Assembly (NCBI RefSeq): GCF_019746665.1
Contig: NZ_JAIERS010000022.1
Coordinates: forward strand, 1 to 48,695
Direction: 5' to 3'
Length of the DNA stretch: 48,695 nucleotides
From: Sphingomonas sp.
GTDB taxonomy: Bacteria > Pseudomonadota > Alphaproteobacteria > Sphingomonadales > Sphingomonadaceae
The notes under the pieces are model-generated. The model saw only the letters and a program-made list of their open reading frames with translations, had not been told where the DNA came from and did no database searches. How positions within the stretch are numbered: the first letter of the stretch is position 1; each line of letters opens with the position of its first letter. This document shows, one piece after another, positions 8,534 to 16,347 of the stretch. Made by a program: the position numbers and the translations under genes.

Positions 8534-9295
8534 TCAGCGAAGGTGGCTGGCGGCACCGAGATCGGCCGCGCTCGGCGAAAAGCCCACCGCGCCCTGCGCG
8601 GGCAAACCGTTCGACACGCGATAGAAATCCTGCGCGATCGCCGCCTGCGTCTCGATATTCATCGCGGCGAGCGCGGATGGGTTCTGCGCGATCGCGGCGA
8701 GATCCTGCTGGGTATAGGTATAATAATCATGGCTGCTCGTCCCAACGGCGATCTCGTCAGCCGCCATGCGCAAATATCCCAGGCCCGAGTCATATTGATA
8801 GACATGATATGCCTCGTGAACGAGAAGATCCATCGTATCCGGGTTCTTCGAGAAATCCTGCAAGGCGAATTGAGGGTCGAAAGAAATATTGGTGCCGGAC
8901 CATGTTGTGGCCGCAGCCGAGCCGAACTGCCCGCCAGCATTAATGCGGATCGCATCGATCTGGGCTGCGGTCAGATTGGTGTAGCCGGCAAGGGCGATCT
9001 TTTCATTTTGAGTAAGCGGCCGCGAGTCCCCCGGGTTCATGTGCGGCTGGTTGAGAAAGGGTTGCACGCTCTCGCCGGTGGCACTGATGCCGTGAAAGTC
9101 CGCAGGCGGGGTATCCGCGCCGCTGTCGCCGCCGCCACCGCCGCCGTCTCCACCTCCCGTGTCGCCATAATCGCCGAAGTCGCCCCAGTCGCCCCAATCG
9201 CCCGAGTCGCCGCCGCGATCGCCCGTTACGACGATGTCGCCCGTGTCGTCGCCACCGGCGACCAGTTCCAATTCCTCAAGGGTCAATTCGCGCAT
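8534..9295 (-). CDS. Double-glycine-leader protein with HExxH metallopeptidase-like motif
   Basis: The protein has 253 residues. The leader MRELTLEELELVAGG is identical to that of the 7188-7943 product, followed by the same DDTGDIVVTGD start and a Gly/Asp/Trp-rich region (about 28-58). The globular part (65-253) contains H160-E-A-Y-H164, a zincin-type HExxH motif within LLVHEAYHVYQ, and a downstream ADEIAVG that may supply a third ligand. This resembles DUF4157-like toxin or peptidase domains, though the family match is tentative. I chose ATG 9295 because it begins the conserved leader and has AAGGAG upstream; an earlier in-frame start at 9337 would bury the leader. It lies directly downstream of the exporter gene. 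Confidence 0.83.
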   Translation of the reverse strand: MRELTLEELELVAGGDDTGDIVVTGDRGGDSGDWGDWGDFGDYGDTGGGDGGGGGGDSGADTPPADFHGISATGESVQPFLNQPHMNPGDSRPLTQNEKIALAGYTNLTAAQIDAIRINAGGQFGSAAATTWSGTNISFDPQFALQDFSKNPDTMDLLVHEAYHVYQYDSGLGYLRMAADEIAVGTSSHDYYTYTQQDLAAIAQNPSALAAMNIETQAAIAQDFYRVSNGLPAQGAVGFSPSAADLGAASHLR

Positions 9296-9368
9296 GTTGC
9301 TTACTCCTTGCGTTGCATGGCTTGAACCGCGCCGCATCCGTAGGGCGTCCCGCGCGGCCTAGGGACGA

Positions 9369-11504
9369 TCAGCTGGGCACCACCCGCATCGACGGCCGCT
9401 CCCCCGCCCTTTGGCGGTAATCCTGTCCCGATCCGAGTTCATGCATTCCGTTTGGATCGAGCAGCAGGACGCGATCGACCGCCGCGATGGTCTCGATCCG
9501 GTGGGCGACGATCAGGCGGGTGATCGACATCGCCCGCAGATGGTCGTTGATCCGCGCCTCGCGCTCGCCGTCCAGATGGGCGCTGGCCTCGTCAAGGACG
9601 AGAAAACGGGGGCGCTTGTACAAGGCGCGCGCGAGCAGCACGCGCTGTCGCTGGCCACCCGATAGCGCCGACCCGATATCGCCGACATAGCTGTGCTCGC
9701 CCATGGGCAAGCGCCGCACTTCATCGGCAATGGCGGCGTGGCGCAAGCACTCCCACGCCCAATCGACATCGAGCGCTTCGTCGAAGAAGCCGACATTGTC
9801 GAGGATCGTGCCCGGCAGCAGTTCGTCGTTCTGGAGCACGACGCCAAAGGCGGCGCGGAGCGCCTTGGGACCCCAGACCGAGAGCGGCAAGCCGTCGACC
9901 GCGATATCGCCGGCGGTCAGCGGGTACAGACCGCAAATCACCTTGAGCAACGTCGATTTGCCGCAACCCGAAGGACCTACGATCGCCACCGATTCGCCCG
10001 CGGTGATCGTGAAGTTGATGTCGCGAAAAATCAGCGAGTCGGTCGGGCCATAACGGAATGCCGCGCCCGCCACCTGCAGCTGCCCCCGCATGGCCGGCAA
10101 GTTGCTCGGCTCGGACTCGATTCCCTGCTCGACCGGCGTCAGCACGACGTCGGCGATGCGGGTGTTGTAGATTTCGAGCATCTGCCACGAGACGAGCTGG
10201 TCGATCATCGTCGCGACGCGGGCGGCGAATTGTTGCCGGTAAGCAACGAAGGCGTACAGCGCGCCAACCGTGAAAGCGCCATCGATCACGCGGTTGGCCG
10301 CGACATAGACGATGACGATCAGCGTCACCGTGTCGATCGCCTGTTGCGCGACACCAACCAGCGTGGTCGCAAGCGCATTGTCCTGTTGCGCCTTGACCAG
10401 CCCCGCCTGCTTGTTCGCCCACACGCCCTCGCGCTGGCCTTCGCCCGACATGACCTTGATCGTCTGGATCGAGCGCAGCGTTTCGATGCGCTTGCCCTGC
10501 TCGGCGATCGAAGCGCGGAACTGCTCGGCGGCGTAGCGCAGCGTCAGCCTCACCGTGCCCAGCCGCACGACCAGATAGAGCAGAAAGCCGATCGTCGCGA
10601 TCCCGGCCAGCTCGATCGAATAGACGAACATCAGCGCGAGCATGCTGATCGACAGGACGCCATCGAGTACCGATCCGACCAGCCCCGTGGTTATCAGGTT
10701 CTTGATCGGATCGATCGCCTGGAAGCGAGTCATCGTGTCGGCGAGCTTGCGCTTTTCGAACCAGGGCAGCGGCAGCCGGATCAGGTGATGGAACAGCCGC
10801 CTGCTCATGTCCCAGCTGAGCAAGGCGCTCAACCGCTGGAGGATCACCCCCCGCAGCGCCTGCGCCCCCGCGTTGAACGCGGCGAAGGCGATGAAGCCGA
10901 TCGCCAGCGTCGCAAGCAGATAGCGATCGCCGCGCAGCGCGCCGCTATCGATCGCGCTCTGCATGTAGAGCGGTGCGCCGATCATGTAGAGTTGCAGGAT
11001 CAGCGAGAGCAACAACGCCTGCAGCAGCGCCGCGCGCACCGCCGGCGACCAATGGATCAGCGCGAGCGGGCTGAACGGCGGCCGTTCGGCCCGGCGGCGG
11101 AAATTGGGCGCCGCCGCCAGTTCGAGCGCGACGCCGGTGAAGCACCGATTCACTTCCTCCCGGCCCAGGCTGACATAGCCGCGCGACGGGTCGAAAATCC
11201 GCACCTGCCGGCGCATCACCCGATCGAGCAGCACGAAATGGTGCAGCCCCCAATGGAGCACGGCTGGGCGTTGCAGCCGATCGAGCTCGTCGGGATCGCA
11301 CCGCACCGCCCGCGCCGTCATGCCGATGCCATGGGCGACATCCACCATCTGGCGCAAACTCATGCCGCGGATGCTCGAGGGGTAATGCTGGCGCAGCCAC
11401 GCCAGATCGATGTCGGACCCGGCGCTCTGCGCCGCCATGGCAAGGCACGCCAGCCCGCATTCGGTCGCCTCGGCCTGCAGGTTGCGGATCGCGGCGCGGC
11501 TCAC
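9369..11504 (-). CDS. C39 peptidase-containing ABC transporter (PCAT)
   Basis: The protein has 711 residues with three parts. Residues 1-130 are a C39 bacteriocin-processing peptidase with catalytic C16 (TECGLACL), H89 (LHHFVLL) and D105 (FDPSRG). A six-helix transmembrane domain spans about 150-440. The nucleotide-binding domain has Walker A GPSGCGKST, signature LSGGQRQRV, Walker B FLVLDEASAHLD and the H-loop VAHRI. It cleaves double-glycine leaders while exporting cargo across the inner membrane, like CvaB or LagD. The start overlaps the HlyD stop by four bases (ATGA). Its likely cargo are the three proteins with MRELTLEELELVAGG leaders. Confidence 0.95.
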   Translation of the reverse strand: MSRAAIRNLQAEATECGLACLAMAAQSAGSDIDLAWLRQHYPSSIRGMSLRQMVDVAHGIGMTARAVRCDPDELDRLQRPAVLHWGLHHFVLLDRVMRRQVRIFDPSRGYVSLGREEVNRCFTGVALELAAAPNFRRRAERPPFSPLALIHWSPAVRAALLQALLLSLILQLYMIGAPLYMQSAIDSGALRGDRYLLATLAIGFIAFAAFNAGAQALRGVILQRLSALLSWDMSRRLFHHLIRLPLPWFEKRKLADTMTRFQAIDPIKNLITTGLVGSVLDGVLSISMLALMFVYSIELAGIATIGFLLYLVVRLGTVRLTLRYAAEQFRASIAEQGKRIETLRSIQTIKVMSGEGQREGVWANKQAGLVKAQQDNALATTLVGVAQQAIDTVTLIVIVYVAANRVIDGAFTVGALYAFVAYRQQFAARVATMIDQLVSWQMLEIYNTRIADVVLTPVEQGIESEPSNLPAMRGQLQVAGAAFRYGPTDSLIFRDINFTITAGESVAIVGPSGCGKSTLLKVICGLYPLTAGDIAVDGLPLSVWGPKALRAAFGVVLQNDELLPGTILDNVGFFDEALDVDWAWECLRHAAIADEVRRLPMGEHSYVGDIGSALSGGQRQRVLLARALYKRPRFLVLDEASAHLDGEREARINDHLRAMSITRLIVAHRIETIAAVDRVLLLDPNGMHELGSGQDYRQRAGERPSMRVVPS

Positions 11505-12844
11505 AGCGCGCGCCCCTTCACCGCGCGCAGCGGATCGAGCAGCCAGGCAAGCAGCGATTGCTGCTCCAGGATGAGATCGCCGCGCAAGCGACTGCCGGGG
11601 GCGAGCGCCCAGCTGTGTCCATAAGCCGAAATCGTCTGTTGCCGCAGCGCCACGCGCACGCGGTACAGCGCTTCCTTATTCTCGCTCGCCAGCGGCAGAT
11701 CCTTGGCATCGACCGGCGTGGCCGAGACCGAGCTCACCCGGCCGGTGACCGTGCCGAACCGCTCGAAGGGAAAAGCGTCGAACATCAACCGCACCTCGTC
11801 GCCGTTGCGCACGAAGCCGATCGCGCGCGAGGGCACCCATAATTCGGCCTGGAGCCGGGCTCCCCTGGGAAGCAGCGTGGCGAGCGGCACGTTGGGCGTG
11901 ACCGGCGAGCCCGGCCCCACCCGCAAGGTGACCACCCGGCCCGTCTCGGCCGCGACGAGCACCATCGCGCGCCCGGCATCATTCTGGGCGCGCTTTTCGT
12001 CGAGCGCGGCGCGGCTCGCGCGCAGCTGAGCGGTCGCGGCCGCGCCGTCCGAGCGCTGCCGCCGCAGCTCGGCCTGGGCCGAGGCGATGTCCCCCAGGAT
12101 TTGATCGATCTGCCGCTGCGTGTCGTTGAGCGCCTCGCGCGTGCCGAGCACCTGGGCCTGCTGATCGCGCAGCTTGATCTTTGAAACATAGCCCTGCTCG
12201 GCAAGCGTCGCGTAATTGCCAAGCGTGGTCTGATCGAGCGTCAGCCGCTCCTCTTGAAGGCCGAGATTGGCGCGCAAACGGGCCAGTTGCGCGCCGTCCG
12301 CCGTGATCCGGTCCTGCATGGCGCGCTGCTGGGCAAGGCTGGAGACGCCGACCGCGGCAAGCTGGTTTTGAACTTCGCTTGCCTGGCGCGCATTGGCCTG
12401 GTTGAGCCGTTCGCTCATCGTCCGCCCATCGTCGAGCGTCTGATCGACCGAGACGGCGAAAAGCGGGTCGCCCGCGCGCACCTCCTGCCCTTCGCGAACG
12501 AATACTCGCGTCACCGTCGCCGGGCGCTCGAACAGGATGGCGGCGCTCCCGGAGTCGGGCTGCAACAGCCCCTCCGCCGTCTCCTTCCGCGCGAATTTGG
12601 CGATCATCAGGAAAGCGAGCACCCCGGCGGCGGTCGCGACCATGAACAGGACCGATAGCCAGATCGACACGTCCCGCAGCCGCGCCGGTCGGCCATGTTT
12701 GGAGCGCAGATGCTCAAGGGCTTCGGGGCGGTAGAGCGCGGTGGCGGCATAACCCTCTGCGCTCGCTTGTGAATCTCGCAAAGGCTCGGCTATTGGCGCG
12801 GCGGGCGCGGGGTTGGCGAGAAGGACAGCGTTTTTGGTCGACAT
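11501..12844 (-). CDS. HlyD-family membrane fusion protein
   Basis: The protein has 447 residues, starting at ATG 12844 behind an AAGGA site. It has a cytoplasmic N-terminus, one transmembrane helix (about residues 50-75), a biotinyl-lipoyl-like segment split by a long alpha-helical hairpin, and a C-terminal beta-barrel (the region with SAYGHSWALAPGSRLRGDL). This is the periplasmic adaptor of a type I secretion system, and it is translationally coupled to the PCAT gene. No TolC-like outer-membrane gene is in the window, so one elsewhere in the genome must be used. The gene diverges from the plus-strand modification arm. Confidence 0.93.
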   Translation of the reverse strand: MSTKNAVLLANPAPAAPIAEPLRDSQASAEGYAATALYRPEALEHLRSKHGRPARLRDVSIWLSVLFMVATAAGVLAFLMIAKFARKETAEGLLQPDSGSAAILFERPATVTRVFVREGQEVRAGDPLFAVSVDQTLDDGRTMSERLNQANARQASEVQNQLAAVGVSSLAQQRAMQDRITADGAQLARLRANLGLQEERLTLDQTTLGNYATLAEQGYVSKIKLRDQQAQVLGTREALNDTQRQIDQILGDIASAQAELRRQRSDGAAATAQLRASRAALDEKRAQNDAGRAMVLVAAETGRVVTLRVGPGSPVTPNVPLATLLPRGARLQAELWVPSRAIGFVRNGDEVRLMFDAFPFERFGTVTGRVSSVSATPVDAKDLPLASENKEALYRVRVALRQQTISAYGHSWALAPGSRLRGDLILEQQSLLAWLLDPLRAVKGRAL

Positions 12845-13388
12845 CGCGCACATCCTTCGCGAAAGCCGCATCCGCGCGGCCTCCCAGCATTTTCCGCCCT
12901 TTGTCGGGCCGGAGCAGGAGAGCACGCCGCTCAACGCCACACCCTATATCGCGCATCTGTCGGAGGCCGGGACAGAGGGATTCCTGTCCAACCGGGAAGG
13001 CTTTATCGAACAACTACGTGTCGGGCTGGCGCGACTTGCGGCGCTAAGCGCGCGCCCGGTGGCCGCTCTGCTTGGCGGCAGCGCGCTCGATGCGAAGCCC
13101 GATCCGTCGGACCTGGACTGCGTCGTCTTCTACGAAGCCGACGAGGCACACCCCCCGTCGGGTTCGGCGTTGCTCGAGCTTCAGCGCGCGCTTAAGCGGC
13201 GACGACTCGATATTCGTTTCGTACCGATCGACGGCGATCCCCTTTTATTGATCAAGATAGTATCGTATTTCACAATCTTATACAGCAAGAGCAGAGAATC
13301 ACTCTCGATCAAGCGTGGTCTTGTTTTGCTTGACTGCCGCGAACCGGGAATTGGCAACGATCATGACAAAAGTGATCTTTCGCTTTAA
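12813..13388 (+). CDS. DUF6932-like nucleotidyltransferase-fold protein
   Basis: The protein has up to 191 residues. The core shows LLGGSALDAKPDPSDLDCVV, a nucleotidyltransferase-like pattern (GGS, then D-x-D in DLDC), preceded by HFPPFVGPEQ, which resembles the DUF6932 family. The start is unclear: TTG 12813 and TTG 12834 both overlap the divergent HlyD start, and no in-frame ATG precedes the conserved part. The C-terminal third is less GC-rich than its neighbours. Its role in the export locus is unknown; members of this family often occur in mobile or defence contexts. Confidence 0.6.
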   Translation: MARRTAFLVDIAHILRESRIRAASQHFPPFVGPEQESTPLNATPYIAHLSEAGTEGFLSNREGFIEQLRVGLARLAALSARPVAALLGGSALDAKPDPSDLDCVVFYEADEAHPPSGSALLELQRALKRRRLDIRFVPIDGDPLLLIKIVSYFTILYSKSRESLSIKRGLVLLDCREPGIGNDHDKSDLSL

Positions 13389-13662
13389 CGCGATTGATGC
13401 ACGGTTGGTCGGACCAAGTTGGGGCAAGCTATTCTCGTCATTCGGTAATTTTGCGTAAGTAACGCCGTTCCGTTGGGAGAGGGCGTGATGGCTCACGACC
13501 GAGCATATGAAGCACACGCCTCGTTGCTAGCCGCCAGCCGGCCCCGGCGATTCATCTCTCGACACCCGCGGCCTTCGCCTACCTAGACCGGACCAGAGCG
13601 GCCGGGGGGCAGCTAATCACCGCCGGTCGCCGGCGGGATCTCTTACAGCAAAGGAATGCGCC

Positions 13663-14226
13663 GTGGCATCCATCTTGCGTCGCGCGGGCTCGACGAGCGC
13701 GCCCGTGCCGCCCCCTGTCGCAGCCATGGGTCTCGATACGCCCCTCGGGCGAACCGTGACCCAGCTGATGCTTTCGATCGAAGAGCTTGTGCAACAGGTG
13801 CCGGGTGGAACCCAGCTGCACCTCAATTCCTCCCGCCAGGCCGAGCCCGAGGCGCCGTCCGAACAAGCGGTCGCGCGGGCCAATGCCGCCCACATCGTCA
13901 CCATGCGCAAGCTGCGCGAGCGTGCTTTTGGCGCCGACCTCTTTTCGGACCCGGCCTGGGCGATCCTGCTCGAGCTCTATCTTGCCTTTACCGACAATTG
14001 CGACGTCTCGGTCGGCAATGCCTGCCTTGCCTCGGCCCTGCCGCTCACCTCGGCGCTGCGCTTGTGCCAGCAATTGCAGGAACGCAACATCCTCGTGCGA
14101 AAGCGCGATCCGCATGATCGCCGGCGCGTCCTGCTGCGGTTGTCCGACGCGGCCTTCGAGGCGCTGACGCATATTCTTGCCGGGACCAAGGCACCATGCC
14201 CGATGTTGCTGCCGCCAGCGGCGTAA
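13663..14226 (+). CDS. Winged-helix (MarR-like) regulator
   Basis: The protein has 187 residues. It starts at GTG 13663 behind AAGGAATGCGCC; the overlapping ATG 13656 is in another frame. Residues 95-175 form a winged-helix DNA-binding module: PAWAILLELYLA, a recognition-helix region LASALPLTSALRLCQQLQ, and a wing KRDPHDRRRVLLRLS. The N-terminal 80 residues are disordered-like. It is placed at the head of the plus-strand modification arm and is the probable regulator of this locus. The preceding 270 bp is AT-richer and likely carries its promoter. Confidence 0.75.
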   Translation: MASILRRAGSTSAPVPPPVAAMGLDTPLGRTVTQLMLSIEELVQQVPGGTQLHLNSSRQAEPEAPSEQAVARANAAHIVTMRKLRERAFGADLFSDPAWAILLELYLAFTDNCDVSVGNACLASALPLTSALRLCQQLQERNILVRKRDPHDRRRVLLRLSDAAFEALTHILAGTKAPCPMLLPPAA

Positions 14227-14323
14227 ATCCTGGACGTTCGCTCCACCCCGACACCTAACCGCGATTGCCACAGCCGGACGGAGAGCGCTTAACGCCACCA
14301 GGACATGGTCGATGGAGCGGTAA

Positions 14324-15514
14324 ATGGCCTCGGTCTTGGAACGGAACACGCCAAGTCTCGGCTCCGATGATCAGGAACGAGCGGCGCTCGACTTCTTGGT
14401 GAACCGCCCGGGCAGCGACGTTCGGCATTCAAACGCCACCCTGATTCAGCATCTTCAAGGCGTTTATGGTAAGCTGAAAGCTTGGCAATGCAGATCAGCA
14501 CTTGCCTTGGCCGGCCTATATCATTCGGTCTACGGAACGGAGAGCTTTCATTCGCAGCTCTTCGCTGCCGACGAACGCGACACCGTCAGGGCGGTGATCG
14601 GGGTCGAGGCGGAACGGCTCGCTCACTTCTTCTGTATGCTCAACGTGCGCGGCTTCCTGGTCGAAATCGACGCCGATCTCGCCACCCCGGAGCGACAATT
14701 GCGCCACAGCGGACGGATGACCGCAGCGGATAAGCTCGATCTGCTCCATCTCTTTCTGGCCAATTGGCTCGAGCAATTGCCGCGCCTGCGGGCAATCCAG
14801 CGCGCGCAGCATCTTTCCCTGTTCCGCGGGATCATGCCGCTGCTCACCCCGCTGGCCCGGGCGGAAGTGGAAGCGACCTTTGGCTTCGACCAGCCTCCAA
14901 GGCCCAGGCGCGAGACAAGCGCGCTCACCGTGGCGGGCGGTGCCGAAACGGCGGTCGAGGTACTCGACGATTTCATTCCGCCGCATCTCCAGCAGCGACT
15001 CGCCGCACTCACCGAACGCAACATCTGGCGCTATGGATGGAAGGCGTCACCGACGCAGGACCGCCACTATTTCTGGCACTCGCATTTCGCCGGCGACAAC
15101 GAGGATGGCGAGGCCAGTTGCGAGGGCGAACTGCTCGAACGGCCGCTGATGGAACCCGTGCTCGCGCTATGGCACTTCATTCGCGATACCATCGCGACCG
15201 GCCATGTGCCGGTACGGGTCTATGCCAACGGCCATACCTATGGCGGGGACGGACACCAGCACAAGGACAGCGAACGAGCCGGCCACTACACCGCGCTCTA
15301 TTATGCTCATCCCGATTGGGAGGCGAATTGGGGCGGCGAGACGCTGTTCTTCGACGCGGCGGGGCGCGACGTGGTCAAGGCAGTCCATCCGCGGCCGGGC
15401 CGGCTGGTGTTTTTTCCCGGCGTGATCCCCCATGCCGCGCGCTCGCCGAGCCGCGACTGCCCCGCGCTCCGCGCGGTGATCGTGGTGAAGACCTTTTGCT
15501 CGCCCCGCGCCTGA
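14324..15514 (+). CDS. DUF6817 plus 2OG-Fe(II) oxygenase (prolyl-4-hydroxylase-like) fusion
   Basis: The protein has 396 residues and a GGAGCGG ribosome site. Residues 25-150 match a DUF6817-type HD-like helical domain (LIQHLQGVYGKLKAW, AGLYHSVYGTESF, with H43 and H67). Residues 210-392 are a 2-oxoglutarate/iron oxygenase of the prolyl-hydroxylase type. The iron ligands are H313-x-D315 (HKD) and H370 (GVIPHAA), with R383 a candidate 2OG-binding residue. It would hydroxylate a protein or peptide side chain. It is followed closely by the Fic and methyltransferase genes, so it probably acts on the same substrate. That substrate is unknown. Confidence 0.85.
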   Translation: MASVLERNTPSLGSDDQERAALDFLVNRPGSDVRHSNATLIQHLQGVYGKLKAWQCRSALALAGLYHSVYGTESFHSQLFAADERDTVRAVIGVEAERLAHFFCMLNVRGFLVEIDADLATPERQLRHSGRMTAADKLDLLHLFLANWLEQLPRLRAIQRAQHLSLFRGIMPLLTPLARAEVEATFGFDQPPRPRRETSALTVAGGAETAVEVLDDFIPPHLQQRLAALTERNIWRYGWKASPTQDRHYFWHSHFAGDNEDGEASCEGELLERPLMEPVLALWHFIRDTIATGHVPVRVYANGHTYGGDGHQHKDSERAGHYTALYYAHPDWEANWGGETLFFDAAGRDVVKAVHPRPGRLVFFPGVIPHAARSPSRDCPALRAVIVVKTFCSPRA

Positions 15515-15564
15515 TCTTCCCGCCTGAGGCGGCCCGCCTGCCCTATGGCCGCCAGCGACGGCTG

Positions 15565-16347
15565 ATGCCGCTGCCACGGCTCGCCGACCTGCCGGACGCG
15601 GCGCGGCACGCGCTGTGGGACGTCGACGTGCTGGCGAGCCAAGCCGCCAATCTCGCGGCACATCTGCCGAGCGCTGGCCTCGAAACGGCGCTGCCGCCCG
15701 CCAAGGCACCGCTCCACGACCTCCATCACGAGCTGTCGCCGCTGTTTCCGTTGGTAACCGCGCCGATCGCGCTCACCGCCGCGCGCCACGAATGGGCCAC
15801 CCTCGCGCGCGTCTTCGCGCAACTTCACGACGCGCGGGCGGCGCGCGCGCCCGGCGCGTTGCTGGCGACCATTCACGAGGTGATGGCGCGGCTGACGGGC
15901 GACCCGGCACTGCGCGACCGCGACCGCTGCGCGAGCCCCGATCGCTTCGGGCGCTATGTTACCTATCCCGCCCCGGCGCTGATTGGCGCGCAGCTACAGC
16001 GGATCGTCGAGCGGGTCTGCGAGCCCGATCCGCGGCCGCGATCGTTCGATCTCGCGCTGCTCCTGGTCGCGATCACCAATTGCCACCCGTTCATCGACGG
16101 CAACGGGCGTCTGGCGCGCATCCTGGGCAATGGCCTGCTCAATGACTCCGCCACCGTTCCGCGGCTCTATCTACCATTGCGCGAGATCGCGCGGCTGGCG
16201 CGGGGTGGGTATGTGCTGCGCGTCCGGCTGGTCGAGACGCAGGGCGATTGGGTGCCCCTCGCCCGCCTGCTCCGCGCGGCTATGCGCCTGTGGCACGATC
16301 ATCTTCTCCATCGGCTCGAGCTGGAGCGTTCACATGCACCTGGTTGA
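15565..16347 (+). CDS. Fic-domain protein
   Basis: The protein has about 260 residues from ATG 15565, or about 283 from TTG 15496, which would overlap the oxygenase stop. The Fic active-site motif is intact: H174-PFIDGNGR (HPFx[D/E]GNxR), following FDLALLLVAITN. Fic enzymes transfer AMP or another phosphate-containing moiety to a hydroxyl side chain. I see no [S/T]xxxE[G/N] inhibitory helix in the protein or in a small neighbour, so its control is unclear. The end overlaps the next gene by 14 bp, showing operon membership. Confidence 0.82.
   Translation: MPLPRLADLPDAARHALWDVDVLASQAANLAAHLPSAGLETALPPAKAPLHDLHHELSPLFPLVTAPIALTAARHEWATLARVFAQLHDARAARAPGALLATIHEVMARLTGDPALRDRDRCASPDRFGRYVTYPAPALIGAQLQRIVERVCEPDPRPRSFDLALLLVAITNCHPFIDGNGRLARILGNGLLNDSATVPRLYLPLREIARLARGGYVLRVRLVETQGDWVPLARLLRAAMRLWHDHLLHRLELERSHAPG

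Noticed and set aside
9693..11624. 643-codon plus-strand open frame
   Set aside because: It is antisense to the PCAT gene, which has all expected motifs. The frame is rich in Arg/Asp/His/Gln and has no family features, typical of a GC-rich shadow.
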